NCBI GenBank assembly: GCA_964623625.1
Contig: CAZUUJ010000006.1
Span: forward strand, 14,597 to 78,596
Reading direction: 5' to 3'
DNA length: 64,000 nucleotides
From: CAZLGM01 sp964623625
GTDB lineage: Bacteria; Desulfobacterota; Desulfobulbia; Desulfobulbales; Desulfocapsaceae
In this document: piece by piece, positions 9,301-16,133 of the stretch
Layout: each line of letters starts with the position of its first letter
Numbering within the stretch: the stretch's first letter is position 1
Position numbers and translations under genes: made by a program
The notes under the pieces: model-generated
The model's database searches: none
Seen by the model: only the letters and a program-made list of their open reading frames with translations
What the model was told of the DNA's origin: nothing

Positions 9301-9954
9301 TATGATCCACTGGGAAATGAGATTGAAAGAAGAATAACTTCGTCTTCAGGAGATGTTATAACCCAGCGGCCTTCGAGTGATGATGAGCATCAACCTGAAA
9401 GTGGAGGATATGAGCCTCGAAATGATCCAAGTATGGGGTTTACCTCTCCAACCGAAGAACAGATAACAAAAGCAGGGCAAAAGGGTGAGGATTATAGAAC
9501 TAGGGGACCGACAGGCCGTATTCCCAAAGAAACCACTGGTGCAATAGGTGATGGAGATCCTATAGCACAGCCAGACAGCTACACATCAGGTACTATGGGA
9601 GGGCCTCTCACTAAAAAAGAGAAAAAGCACGATAGCGAGGGTAAAGAAGAAACTGATTCGCCACAGTCCGAGCGTGTCGGAGAACATCCATCCGATCCTA
9701 ATGTAGGCAGTTATTCAACAACCTCAAATACAGGCAGTAATAAAGATAAAAAACAGCAAAAAGCAAAGAGATACTATTTAAAATGCCGAACTTGCGGACA
9801 TAAGATATATGCCAAGTCATCAAAAGAAGTTGATCAATACAACAAATCCCTTGCCATTAAATGCGGTAAACGAGGCTTGGCGGGAGACCAGGAATGTGGT
9901 CGAGCGTGTCCAAAATGTGGGAGCATCAATACAATGATTGGAGGCAGAGAATAA
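6385..9954 (+). CDS. giant secreted Lys/Glu-rich protein with helical repeats, shared module and zinc ribbon
   Basis: A 1189-residue protein with an N-terminal signal peptide (core TTFMMATILTLTW). Most of it is charged and predicted helical or disordered. A short repeat DPDGPGV occurs near 7600-7670. Three segments share the pattern (K/R)-x-GAT-(P/K)-x-E, a gap, then a second helix: about 7990-8115, 8340-8490 and 8765-8885. They look like small helical bundles. The tail from about 8900 is visibly more AT-rich than the rest. It carries the region shared with the previous gene (GKTKLIYTK, then IDYDPLGN) and the module YEPRNDPSMGF to PDSYTSGTMGG (9409-9610). It ends with a Cys ribbon (CRTCGHK, CGKRG, CGRACPKCGS) at 9783-9930. 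No known family was recognised for the whole. It may be a surface or extracellular scaffold. Confidence 0.8.
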   Translation: MKTKGYSWTMQGRLTTFMMATILTLTWVSTAPGIEDIEEFRKRYSRETKDLQDVGNNRARKLRRSDGTIDRTSKEYQKIQQDYNAKKQALRKKYLSKHPASKAWKELKNLPDGKKLKSTGSDNVSSPFSDMDITAADRASAKAAAKHLKNKGHNVTYDPDSGIYLDHTTDTKIWEPWTPENQRARANNPEGYTRSGAMDHENIPSPDAQYDPEGYVEDLKKKYEAAKKAGDTRSKNKLARKMQEAIGKKPDTVTKKMSVDADPFESGESTFGESEAVRKTRASERAEAMDKQVQEARETARKQSKSQKRQFKDFAKQNRDLGNKKSAEEYTEANKKIERTTPKSEEVRLEKKLEQTNKDLQEAKKSGNQEKIRKASNKAKRTPRELEDLRQGKVSATDIDGPSATDPDGPGVKKTAKTKPITDPDGPGVSSGKPKSTKHTGKKGASIDPNKTTKGLKKPETMAGKAGRISNEYMEGAVLIHQAKKVRDGLKEGDNKKVLEGLAGQDIADRSDVSGGKDYVDAKGAEADSVSAEAEAAVVAKLKRMGATPKEIEEYRKNYGKDGSKTREIVNQVKSRGGKDEKGHKAIEGMSAEEDSWTPSEQLKEGVKQAGSYGETVLDGASLGGVSRGKQSQSDLDSAVADADHVWKQAEENVKSKLYTELRDRGATKTEAREAVKDYFKDKSGVQDLMAVLKKRDPEKAKGSERKKDGLTTDNVDIEDDGEGAVERVKKSFSDAGKTMKEVLVDTPREYVKQAGKDIADATHDALEVIGVGSVKNREEKNAAERNAEAAAQRGMKIEKLVKLGATKEEAETAVDGKHGEVSKLTKQLLKKNAEKKKAEEEKIGHEKAEKKKRDAIEQDEQEEKDVDPLAQEEEVSIDAEEKEKKKRRKKAIAEEDKEEITEEEREGEAGEIAQEDNEQKGKTIKESASSPPSTDTFDEEMGEAENSKGKTKLIYTKNKSNGSIIRITEIDYDPLGNEIERRITSSSGDVITQRPSSDDEHQPESGGYEPRNDPSMGFTSPTEEQITKAGQKGEDYRTRGPTGRIPKETTGAIGDGDPIAQPDSYTSGTMGGPLTKKEKKHDSEGKEETDSPQSERVGEHPSDPNVGSYSTTSNTGSNKDKKQQKAKRYYLKCRTCGHKIYAKSSKEVDQYNKSLAIKCGKRGLAGDQECGRACPKCGSINTMIGGRE

Positions 9955-10106
9955 CTAGCGAAACATACCAGTTTATGAATATGGTCCATTTATTAATATG
10001 AAGACTTTTCTTTCTTTCTTTTATAATGTTATTTTTACATTCATATACATATAAAACAGACTCATTCAATGCCGAGATTTTTACAGCTCTTGAAAGGAGA
10101 AAGGCC

Positions 10107-12017
10107 ATGAGATTGATTTTGGCAGTAATTCTTGTCGCATCAACCGTGTTAGTTGGTTGCATCCCCACCGAAACCAGCAAGACCGATAAAGATCTGGCGC
10201 CCGTTGACTACCTGAAGGCTGTCGAACACTATGACAAGGTGCTTTATGAAGCAATAGCAAAAGAAAGGGAAGCCATCGCTTTCAGGAAGGAGACAGAAAA
10301 AAAGTTCTCCCAGGCCAAAATCGTTCTCGTTTCCGACTACCTGAATAGAGCAGCGGTGTTAGCTGCAAATAATGAAAAGAACTGCTCAGTTGCACTTGGT
10401 GAGGCAATTTCACATTTGGAGAGTATTAAAAAGTGGGATGATAAAGATAGTCGCCTTGACGGCATGCTGGCTCAATATCAAGAAGAGAAGGCAGAACTGG
10501 ATGCCGATCTTGCTAGGCTGGAAGAGCAGTTCACTGGTTACCGGTTTGGAGAAGCCGGTCAGACTGTCCTAAAGCTTTTAGCGAAACGCCCGGCGAATAA
10601 AGAATTATTGGAAAAAAAGGAATTAATAACAAAACTAAACGCCGCATATACAACATTCCAACAACAGCTTACAGCAGGTGAACTCAAAAAAGCACATGAC
10701 ACCGGACTGGCGTTGGCAAAGATCCTGCCTTCGAATATGGATTTCAATAAATCAGCAGCCAGAAGTGATCTCATCGCAGCAATAAAAGCTGAAGCACAAG
10801 CACTTACAGATAAAAAGGAATATGTTGCCGCCATTGACTTTCTAAAGCAATTTGAGCTATCCGAGTTCGACCAACTCATCACTGAAGCAATAGAGGCAAA
10901 AGCAAAATTGCTGACCCAGGAAAAGAAGTATTCTGCTGCTGTTGCATTCCTCAAACAATTCGAGCCTCCCCAGTTTGATAATCTGATTGACAAAATCAGG
11001 ACAACTGGCAGCAACGACTATTATTCCCGTGCGCTTCAGGAGGACACAGCTGGAAATACGTATCTCAGTTACCTGCTGCTAAAAAAAGCGGATACATTCC
11101 AGAATGCTTCAACTGCAGCTAAAAAGAAAGACAATGTAAGATTTAATCTGCAGAAAAAAAATGATGACTTTGTCGATCAGGCACTCCAGGAGTATATCGC
11201 TATTGCCAGCTTCGATTCCCCCTCCCATGATCCGGATGCCGGTTTGCAATTTTCCGACTCCCTTACCAGCTACCTCTATGACGTGCTTCCCTATGGTATA
11301 AATATTCTGGAAAGGGATAAAATCGACTTGATTCTCAAAGAAAGAAAACAATCGAACAATATTGGCAGGATGTTGGGCGCAAACCTTGTCGTCACAGGCC
11401 GTGTGTCCCTCTTTAAGATCGAAACGTCTGAGGATAAACGTACTGCAACTGCCAAAGTGGTGACCGGAGAGAAGGTTGTTCCAAATCCGGAATATACCCG
11501 GATGATGAGCCAATATGGGACCGACACCAAAAAATGGCCATCAGTACCTGCAGCAACGATGGTCAATAAAACCCATCAGCTGATCAGTTACAATAAGGGA
11601 ACAGCCCGTTTGAAAGGCTTTGCAAAGGTCAGTGTCCGTATTTTTGATACATCCAAGTCCGCAATATCTTTTGTGAAAGATTATCCAGCCGCCATTGAAG
11701 ATGTTTCGGAGTTCCAGGATGAGGTGAAGGCTGCCAATATCCCTTATATTCCGAAAAAGTTAATGAGTTCCATTGAGGCAAAAGCGGCGATGCGAAACGA
11801 AATTGTCGCTGCCATCGGTAAAGTTGTCCAGTCTTCATTCAATCAGCGGGAAAGGCGGTTTCTTGAGCAGGCAAAACATATGCTTCAGCGCCGCGAAAAG
11901 CAAAAAGCCGTCGAGTCGCTGGCCAAAGGATACCATTATTGCATGCGGGACCGGATACCGGCCGATAACGCGGCTTTTATAGAAATGCTCAAGGCAATTG
12001 ACACTGTTCTCGATTAA
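10107..12017 (+). CDS. lipoprotein with helical N-terminal half and CsgG-like C-terminal domain
   Basis: Start chosen at ATG 10107 because AGGAG precedes it and it opens a lipoprotein signal (VASTVLVGCIP); the frame upstream to 10026 adds nothing. The 636-residue protein has an alpha-helical, TPR-like region (about 25-350). From about residue 363 it has a domain like CsgG: IAIASFDSP, a conserved NILERDKIDLILKE, then GANLVVTGRVSLF. CsgG family proteins oligomerise into outer-membrane export pores or periplasmic rings. A paralogue with the same architecture closes the locus (26386-28086). The next three lipoprotein genes follow closely in the same direction. Inference: an outer-membrane assembly component for the secreted proteins around it. 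Confidence 0.8.
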   Translation: MRLILAVILVASTVLVGCIPTETSKTDKDLAPVDYLKAVEHYDKVLYEAIAKEREAIAFRKETEKKFSQAKIVLVSDYLNRAAVLAANNEKNCSVALGEAISHLESIKKWDDKDSRLDGMLAQYQEEKAELDADLARLEEQFTGYRFGEAGQTVLKLLAKRPANKELLEKKELITKLNAAYTTFQQQLTAGELKKAHDTGLALAKILPSNMDFNKSAARSDLIAAIKAEAQALTDKKEYVAAIDFLKQFELSEFDQLITEAIEAKAKLLTQEKKYSAAVAFLKQFEPPQFDNLIDKIRTTGSNDYYSRALQEDTAGNTYLSYLLLKKADTFQNASTAAKKKDNVRFNLQKKNDDFVDQALQEYIAIASFDSPSHDPDAGLQFSDSLTSYLYDVLPYGINILERDKIDLILKERKQSNNIGRMLGANLVVTGRVSLFKIETSEDKRTATAKVVTGEKVVPNPEYTRMMSQYGTDTKKWPSVPAATMVNKTHQLISYNKGTARLKGFAKVSVRIFDTSKSAISFVKDYPAAIEDVSEFQDEVKAANIPYIPKKLMSSIEAKAAMRNEIVAAIGKVVQSSFNQRERRFLEQAKHMLQRREKQKAVESLAKGYHYCMRDRIPADNAAFIEMLKAIDTVLD

Positions 12018-12032
12018 TCGGAGGATTTCATC

Positions 12033-12497
12033 ATGTGCACTTTTTTTGTTCGAACCATCAGCCTGATCATCATCGCCGTTTTTTTCAGCAGTTGCCATGG
12101 CGGTCCAAATCTTCCTCTTAGTTCCGGCAGGACTCCTTTGCAGCATAAAAATCGTATTGTTGTATTGGACCGCAATGTAAGAAATACCTTGCTCTTCGTG
12201 AATGCCGTACAGAAAAGACTGCCTGGGGGACAGCTGTTAATTCAGGCCAATTTCCAAAGCAGAATGCGGGTCCAGGATGTCTGGGCCGAAATTGCCTTTG
12301 AGTTTATGGATAAGGATAATATGGTTGTCGATAAAACCGAGTGGATGACAACCCTGTTCCCTGCTTCGCAGGTTACAATGGTTCAAGGTTCGAGCATCAG
12401 CCCTCGGGCTTTTAAGCATGTCCTTCTGTTGAGGAACCTGAAAACCCGGGATGGAAGAATGATCGGGCCTGCAAGTTGGGTAATAGAAATGCCTTAA
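12033..12497 (+). CDS. YcfL-like lipoprotein (DUF1425)
   Basis: A 154-residue lipoprotein (lipobox near AVFFSSC). The body resembles YcfL/DUF1425: NRIVVLDRNVRNTLLFVNAVQKR, then a beta-rich segment ending near the C-terminus. In Escherichia coli ycfL lies directly beside lpoB (ycfM), and here an LpoB-like gene follows two genes later, which supports the assignment. The function of YcfL is not established. The gene starts 16 bp after the CsgG-like lipoprotein, with GGAGG upstream, so it is in the same operon. Confidence 0.7.
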   Translation: MCTFFVRTISLIIIAVFFSSCHGGPNLPLSSGRTPLQHKNRIVVLDRNVRNTLLFVNAVQKRLPGGQLLIQANFQSRMRVQDVWAEIAFEFMDKDNMVVDKTEWMTTLFPASQVTMVQGSSISPRAFKHVLLLRNLKTRDGRMIGPASWVIEMP

Positions 12498-12543
12498 CTC
12501 AGCCGGCAAACCGTATAGTTGTTTTCACCCAGAGGAGCCGAGT

Positions 12544-13206
12544 ATGAAGAATAATAATCTGTTCATCGCCTGTCTCTCAGTCTGTCTGATCTGTATTGTG
12601 CTATTCCTGACAGGCTGCCCTCCGGCCCCTGTTGTCGAATATCCAAACCCGACAAGGAGAGTAAAAAACCAATCCACCCATTATGAGGAAGTTCAATTCC
12701 AGGGTCAGGTTTCCCAGAAAGCAATTAAAGAGCTTGAACAGAAATATCCCGATGGTTTCTATAAAGAACAGATTCCTGTAATCCCTCCCGATCAGCGGGT
12801 TCGCGTCAGTTTTCGCCTCTTTTCCTCCAATCCGAACAGACCTGATCTTGCAAAAATGGTCACTGATACGTTTATCAACGTTTTCACACAGTCAAACCTG
12901 TTTACAGTCATTGAGCGTGAACAGGTCGGCCAATTGGCGACCGAACTGGAGCTGAATCAGACCGGATTGGTCAATCAGGACAAAGCGCCGGAGACAGGCA
13001 ACTTTGACGCGACCGATGTGGTCATAACCGGTTCTCTAAATCAGCAGGGAGGCAGAGCTCTTGATGCCCGGGTTTTGGATGTGACGACAAGTCAAGTTGT
13101 TTTAGCCGAAAGGTCAACTCCTGCCGCCATTGACCGGCAGAATGCTGAGATGCTCGCCCGTAGACTGTTGAATAGAATGATAGAGAAGTACTACAAAGGG
13201 AAATAG
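12544..13206 (+). CDS. CsgG/FlgO-like lipoprotein
   Basis: A 220-residue lipoprotein (lipobox LFLTGCPPAP). The C-terminal half has the short CsgG/FlgO-type fold pattern: NLFTVIEREQVGQLATELELNQTG, then ATDVVITGSLNQQ and LDARVLDVTTSQVV. FlgO-type proteins are found with the outer-membrane ring of the sheathed Vibrio flagellum, and CsgG forms the curli pore. Neither flagellar nor curli genes are present here. It lies between the YcfL-like and LpoB-like genes with short gaps, so these four lipoproteins probably form one transcriptional unit and perhaps one envelope complex. Confidence 0.72.
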   Translation: MKNNNLFIACLSVCLICIVLFLTGCPPAPVVEYPNPTRRVKNQSTHYEEVQFQGQVSQKAIKELEQKYPDGFYKEQIPVIPPDQRVRVSFRLFSSNPNRPDLAKMVTDTFINVFTQSNLFTVIEREQVGQLATELELNQTGLVNQDKAPETGNFDATDVVITGSLNQQGGRALDARVLDVTTSQVVLAERSTPAAIDRQNAEMLARRLLNRMIEKYYKGK

Positions 13207-13235
13207 CCATATAAAATTTAACCGTGTAGAAAGAA

Positions 13236-13949
13236 ATGAACACAAACATCAAATACATAATCTCGCTTGTCATTGTCAGTCTATTTATAGCCAGTTGTAC
13301 GGCTCCTGTCCCTCGAAGAGCTCAGGTAACTAACCGGCGAGCTATTACGCAAAATTTACCAAATGCTATTCTCGATCAGATCAGTGTCGAAGACCTGCGG
13401 GTAACAGCTGATCTGATGGCCCGAGACCTCGTTGTACAACCTTTTCTGTATTCCGGCAACCAGACACCGATTGTTGCCGTAAAGCCTATTGAGAACAAGA
13501 CGAATCTCACCATTGATCCGGATATTTTTCAAAAAACAATCCGGGTGAAGCTCATGGAGAAGGCTCAGGGACGAATTCTGTTTAGGGATGAAGTCAGTCA
13601 CGCCTATACAATAGAGGAGCGACTCAAGCAATCGGGCAAGGTCCAGATGTCATCAACTACAACGACTACCCGCAGGTATAACCCGACCAGAATCGGAGCC
13701 CCCCTGCCGACAACAGTCACCTCTCAGACAGATACGACCATGACTGAGCAAGGTGAAGCTTCAAAACGGGTGGCCGACACAAACTACTTTTTAACCGGGC
13801 TTATCTACTCGACAACTGAAGTTGCCCGCATGGGAGCCAATCAGGGTATGCGGTATTTTCAATTTCAGTTTCGGTTAACCAATGCCCAGACCAATATCAT
13901 TATGTGGGAGAAAGAATACACGGTAAAACGTCAGGCTCGATTTAGATAG
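13236..13949 (+). CDS. LpoB-like lipoprotein (PBP-activator family)
   Basis: A 237-residue lipoprotein (lipobox LFIASCTAP). The body matches the LpoB family pattern: PIVAVKPIENKTNLTIDPDIFQ, a helix, ILFRDE, a Thr-rich insertion (SSTTTTTRR), then ADTNYFLTGLIYSTTEVAR and a final strand pair with MWEKEYTVKR. In E. coli LpoB reaches from the outer membrane to activate penicillin-binding protein 1B. LpoB, FlgO and CsgG share a related fold. In this neighbourhood the protein may instead anchor or gate a surface apparatus. The YcfL-like gene two positions upstream mirrors the E. coli ycfL-lpoB order. Confidence 0.8.
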   Translation: MNTNIKYIISLVIVSLFIASCTAPVPRRAQVTNRRAITQNLPNAILDQISVEDLRVTADLMARDLVVQPFLYSGNQTPIVAVKPIENKTNLTIDPDIFQKTIRVKLMEKAQGRILFRDEVSHAYTIEERLKQSGKVQMSSTTTTTRRYNPTRIGAPLPTTVTSQTDTTMTEQGEASKRVADTNYFLTGLIYSTTEVARMGANQGMRYFQFQFRLTNAQTNIIMWEKEYTVKRQARFR

Positions 13950-14017
13950 TATTCTCTATATATAGCTAGTAGCTGGATAACCATTTTTCTAATCCTCAAC
14001 AAAAAGGAGGGCAAATC

Positions 14018-14224
14018 ATGAAAACTATTACTTCCATACTAGCATTCCTCATCGTCAGCAGTTGTTTGAGTGGCTGCTATGTCTACACAAATGAACCTTT
14101 GCCGCCCCCAGCAGTAATTGTCGCACCTCCCGGTGTAGTTGTTACACCTGCGCCGGCCCGACCTGCGCCTCCGCCGCCAGCCCCGTCAGGTCCTCCTGCA
14201 GGCGCGATTGGTCCGCCTCAATAA
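14018..14224 (+). CDS. small Pro-rich lipoprotein
   Basis: A 68-residue lipoprotein with a lipobox (SSCLSGCYVYTNEP). The remainder is almost entirely Pro, Ala, Val and Gly (PAPARPAPPPPAP). A strong ribosome-binding site, AAGGAGG, precedes the ATG. It is probably an outer-membrane-anchored peptide that spans or contacts the peptidoglycan layer. No family was recognised. It sits between the LpoB-like gene and the run of LPP20-like genes. Confidence 0.7.
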   Translation: MKTITSILAFLIVSSCLSGCYVYTNEPLPPPAVIVAPPGVVVTPAPARPAPPPPAPSGPPAGAIGPPQ

Positions 14225-14238
14225 TTCGGGGTATTGTC

Positions 14239-14745
14239 TTGAATCGTGTAACCTGTGGATTGAGTGCTGTTTGCCTGTGTATGATTTTCTTTTTTTGCTC
14301 AGGAATGTCAGGTCAGGCTCAAGCTTCAGAAAAGACGGTGAGTGGGATTGGTTATCCACCTATCAAGACAATGACAAAAAGCCAGGCAATACTTATGGCG
14401 CGAAGAGCGGCAATCCTGGATGCCTACGCCAAAGTAGCCAGATATCAATACCCCGGCAAATTTGAGGAATATGAATCCCTTCAACATATTTCCACTTTTA
14501 TCCGGGGAATGAAAGTCCTCCGGGAGAATTTTCTTGGTGATGGAAGCATTCAAGTCACCGTATCGTATGGGCATGGTTCTCTCTCTTCATCACCGGCAGA
14601 ACAAGGTAAGGCCGAAGGGAAAAAAGACCCGGTTCAACACCAGCAGACAGGTGTAAAAACAATTAATCGGCAGCAATGGCTTCAAGTCATCTCACCGTTT
14701 GTTGATATCAAAACCAATAAGCAACAGGAGAAAAAAGAACAATGA
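14239..14745 (+). CDS. FlgP/LPP20-like exported protein
   Basis: A 168-residue exported protein with a hydrophobic leader, probably starting at TTG 14239. An ATG at 14281 would cut into the leader. The core pattern SQAILMARRAAILDAYAKVAR, then a region ending in GSIQVTVSYG, is that of the LPP20 fold found in FlgP and related lipoproteins. Its TGA overlaps the ATG of the next gene (ATGA at 14742-14745), so the two are likely translated together. The C-terminal 50 residues are polar and have no recognised domain. Confidence 0.65.
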   Translation: MNRVTCGLSAVCLCMIFFFCSGMSGQAQASEKTVSGIGYPPIKTMTKSQAILMARRAAILDAYAKVARYQYPGKFEEYESLQHISTFIRGMKVLRENFLGDGSIQVTVSYGHGSLSSSPAEQGKAEGKKDPVQHQQTGVKTINRQQWLQVISPFVDIKTNKQQEKKEQ

Positions 14746-15494
14746 TACGTTTTGGTCGGTTCATTAAGCTGTCAGCTCTTAGTATTCAAATATTGATTGT
14801 TGCTTCGCTGCTTTTCTCCAGTTTTGCCGTTGCCGCAGATATCACACCCCGCATGAAACTCAAAGCCAGAAGGGCTGCTAAGATTGACGCATTGCGAAAT
14901 CTTTCGGAAACGGTTTATGGGGTCCGCCTGGATGGTTCATCGACTGTCGGCAATTTTGTTCTTGCTTCAGATGTCATTCGAACCAGGTTGTCCGTTGCCA
15001 TACGAGGAGCCAAAGAAATAGATTACCAGGAATTAAGTGACGGAACCGCTCAGGTGACTGTTGAGATAACCGTCGGTGAAGTTGAGTCGATTCTGGGAGA
15101 ACAACTCCAGTACGACCAGGAGGTTATTGAAGGTGTCGGTTATGGCGCGCCGTCCGGCAGTCATCAGGCGCAGCCTGTTGTCCCTTCCGGAAATATGATC
15201 CAGGCAACAGGATACGGTCTTGCTCCAAATGAACCGGGTCTGTCTGTGGTTGAAGCCGATCTGCTCGGATTCAGGGCAGCCAGAAATGATGCTTTGAGAA
15301 ATCTGGCTGAGCAGATCAATCGTGTGCTGGTGAGTTCACGATCAACAGTACGGGAGTTTTCACTCCACAGTGATGATGTACGCACAAAGGTCAATGGTGC
15401 CATTAATGGGGCAAAAGTGGTTTCTGAAAAAAAACTCAAAGACTCAAGATATGAAGTTGTTGTTGAAACGAATATTGGCCCCCTGCTCAACTAA
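14742..15494 (+). CDS. double LPP20-like exported protein
   Basis: A 250-residue protein with a signal peptide (cut near FAVAAD). It contains two tandem LPP20-type domains. The first begins RRAAKIDALRNLSETVYGVRL and ends QVTVEITVGEVE. The second begins RAARNDALRNLAEQINRVLV and ends EVVVETNIG. Both carry the middle pattern SxRxFxLxSDxVRTxxxxAIxGAK in variant form. The family is known from the Helicobacter LPP20 and Vibrio FlgP lipoproteins of the cell envelope. It overlaps the previous gene by 4 bp and is followed by a third LPP20 gene. Confidence 0.75.
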   Translation: MIRFGRFIKLSALSIQILIVASLLFSSFAVAADITPRMKLKARRAAKIDALRNLSETVYGVRLDGSSTVGNFVLASDVIRTRLSVAIRGAKEIDYQELSDGTAQVTVEITVGEVESILGEQLQYDQEVIEGVGYGAPSGSHQAQPVVPSGNMIQATGYGLAPNEPGLSVVEADLLGFRAARNDALRNLAEQINRVLVSSRSTVREFSLHSDDVRTKVNGAINGAKVVSEKKLKDSRYEVVVETNIGPLLN

Positions 15495-15520
15495 CTAATC
15501 TTTAAAAGGGAGGTATTGCT

Positions 15521-15943
15521 ATGTATACACGAATTTTACTCTACAGTTTTATCGCACTGTTTACTTTTTCGGGCTGTGTTGTTGTACCGGCAGGGCCTCC
15601 TCCTCAGCCAAATCCAGTTGTCGCCTGGCAAAATATCACACTGCGGGCCACAGGCAGCGGAGCGCCTCCTGGCAGATCAGTCAATGCGGCCCAGGCACGG
15701 CTTATGGCTGTCAGGGCTGCCAAGCTGGATGCGTTGAGAAACCTGCTCGAACAGGCGTATGGCGTTAATATTTCTGCCAGGTCGCATGTCCGGGATTTTA
15801 TTACAAAGAATGATTCCATTAAATCCAGAGTGGATGCCTATATCCGGGGAGCAAAAGTTGTCCATACTATTCAACATGAGGATGGTAGTGTTGAAGTGGA
15901 AATGGAGGTTGTTCTCAGGCAGGATTTCAGAAATTTTTTTTAA
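15521..15943 (+). CDS. LPP20-like lipoprotein
   Basis: A 140-residue lipoprotein (lipobox FTFSGCVVVP) with one LPP20-type domain: RLMAVRAAKLDALRNLLEQAYGVN, then SRSHVRDFITKNDS-like sequence, IRGAKVVH, and a last strand EVEMEVVLRQDF. A good ribosome-binding site (GGGAGG) precedes ATG 15521. It is closely related to the two domains of the preceding gene, so this stretch is a small local gene-family expansion. It is probably located in the outer membrane. Confidence 0.75.
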   Translation: MYTRILLYSFIALFTFSGCVVVPAGPPPQPNPVVAWQNITLRATGSGAPPGRSVNAAQARLMAVRAAKLDALRNLLEQAYGVNISARSHVRDFITKNDSIKSRVDAYIRGAKVVHTIQHEDGSVEVEMEVVLRQDFRNFF

Positions 15944-16133
15944 TACTCAGAACAGAGCCAGGAAATCGAAAATGGAATCCGGGATTTTCGCTCAAAGAAA
16001 ATCAATCTCTTCGGACATGGGAAATAATCTGAAATCATAATTTACTCTCAAGAAGAAGCTAGGAGCTAGGAGCTATATAAAAACGTCTATATATAAAGAT
16101 TGAGTTATATACATTGAAGGAGAGCAAAAAAAA

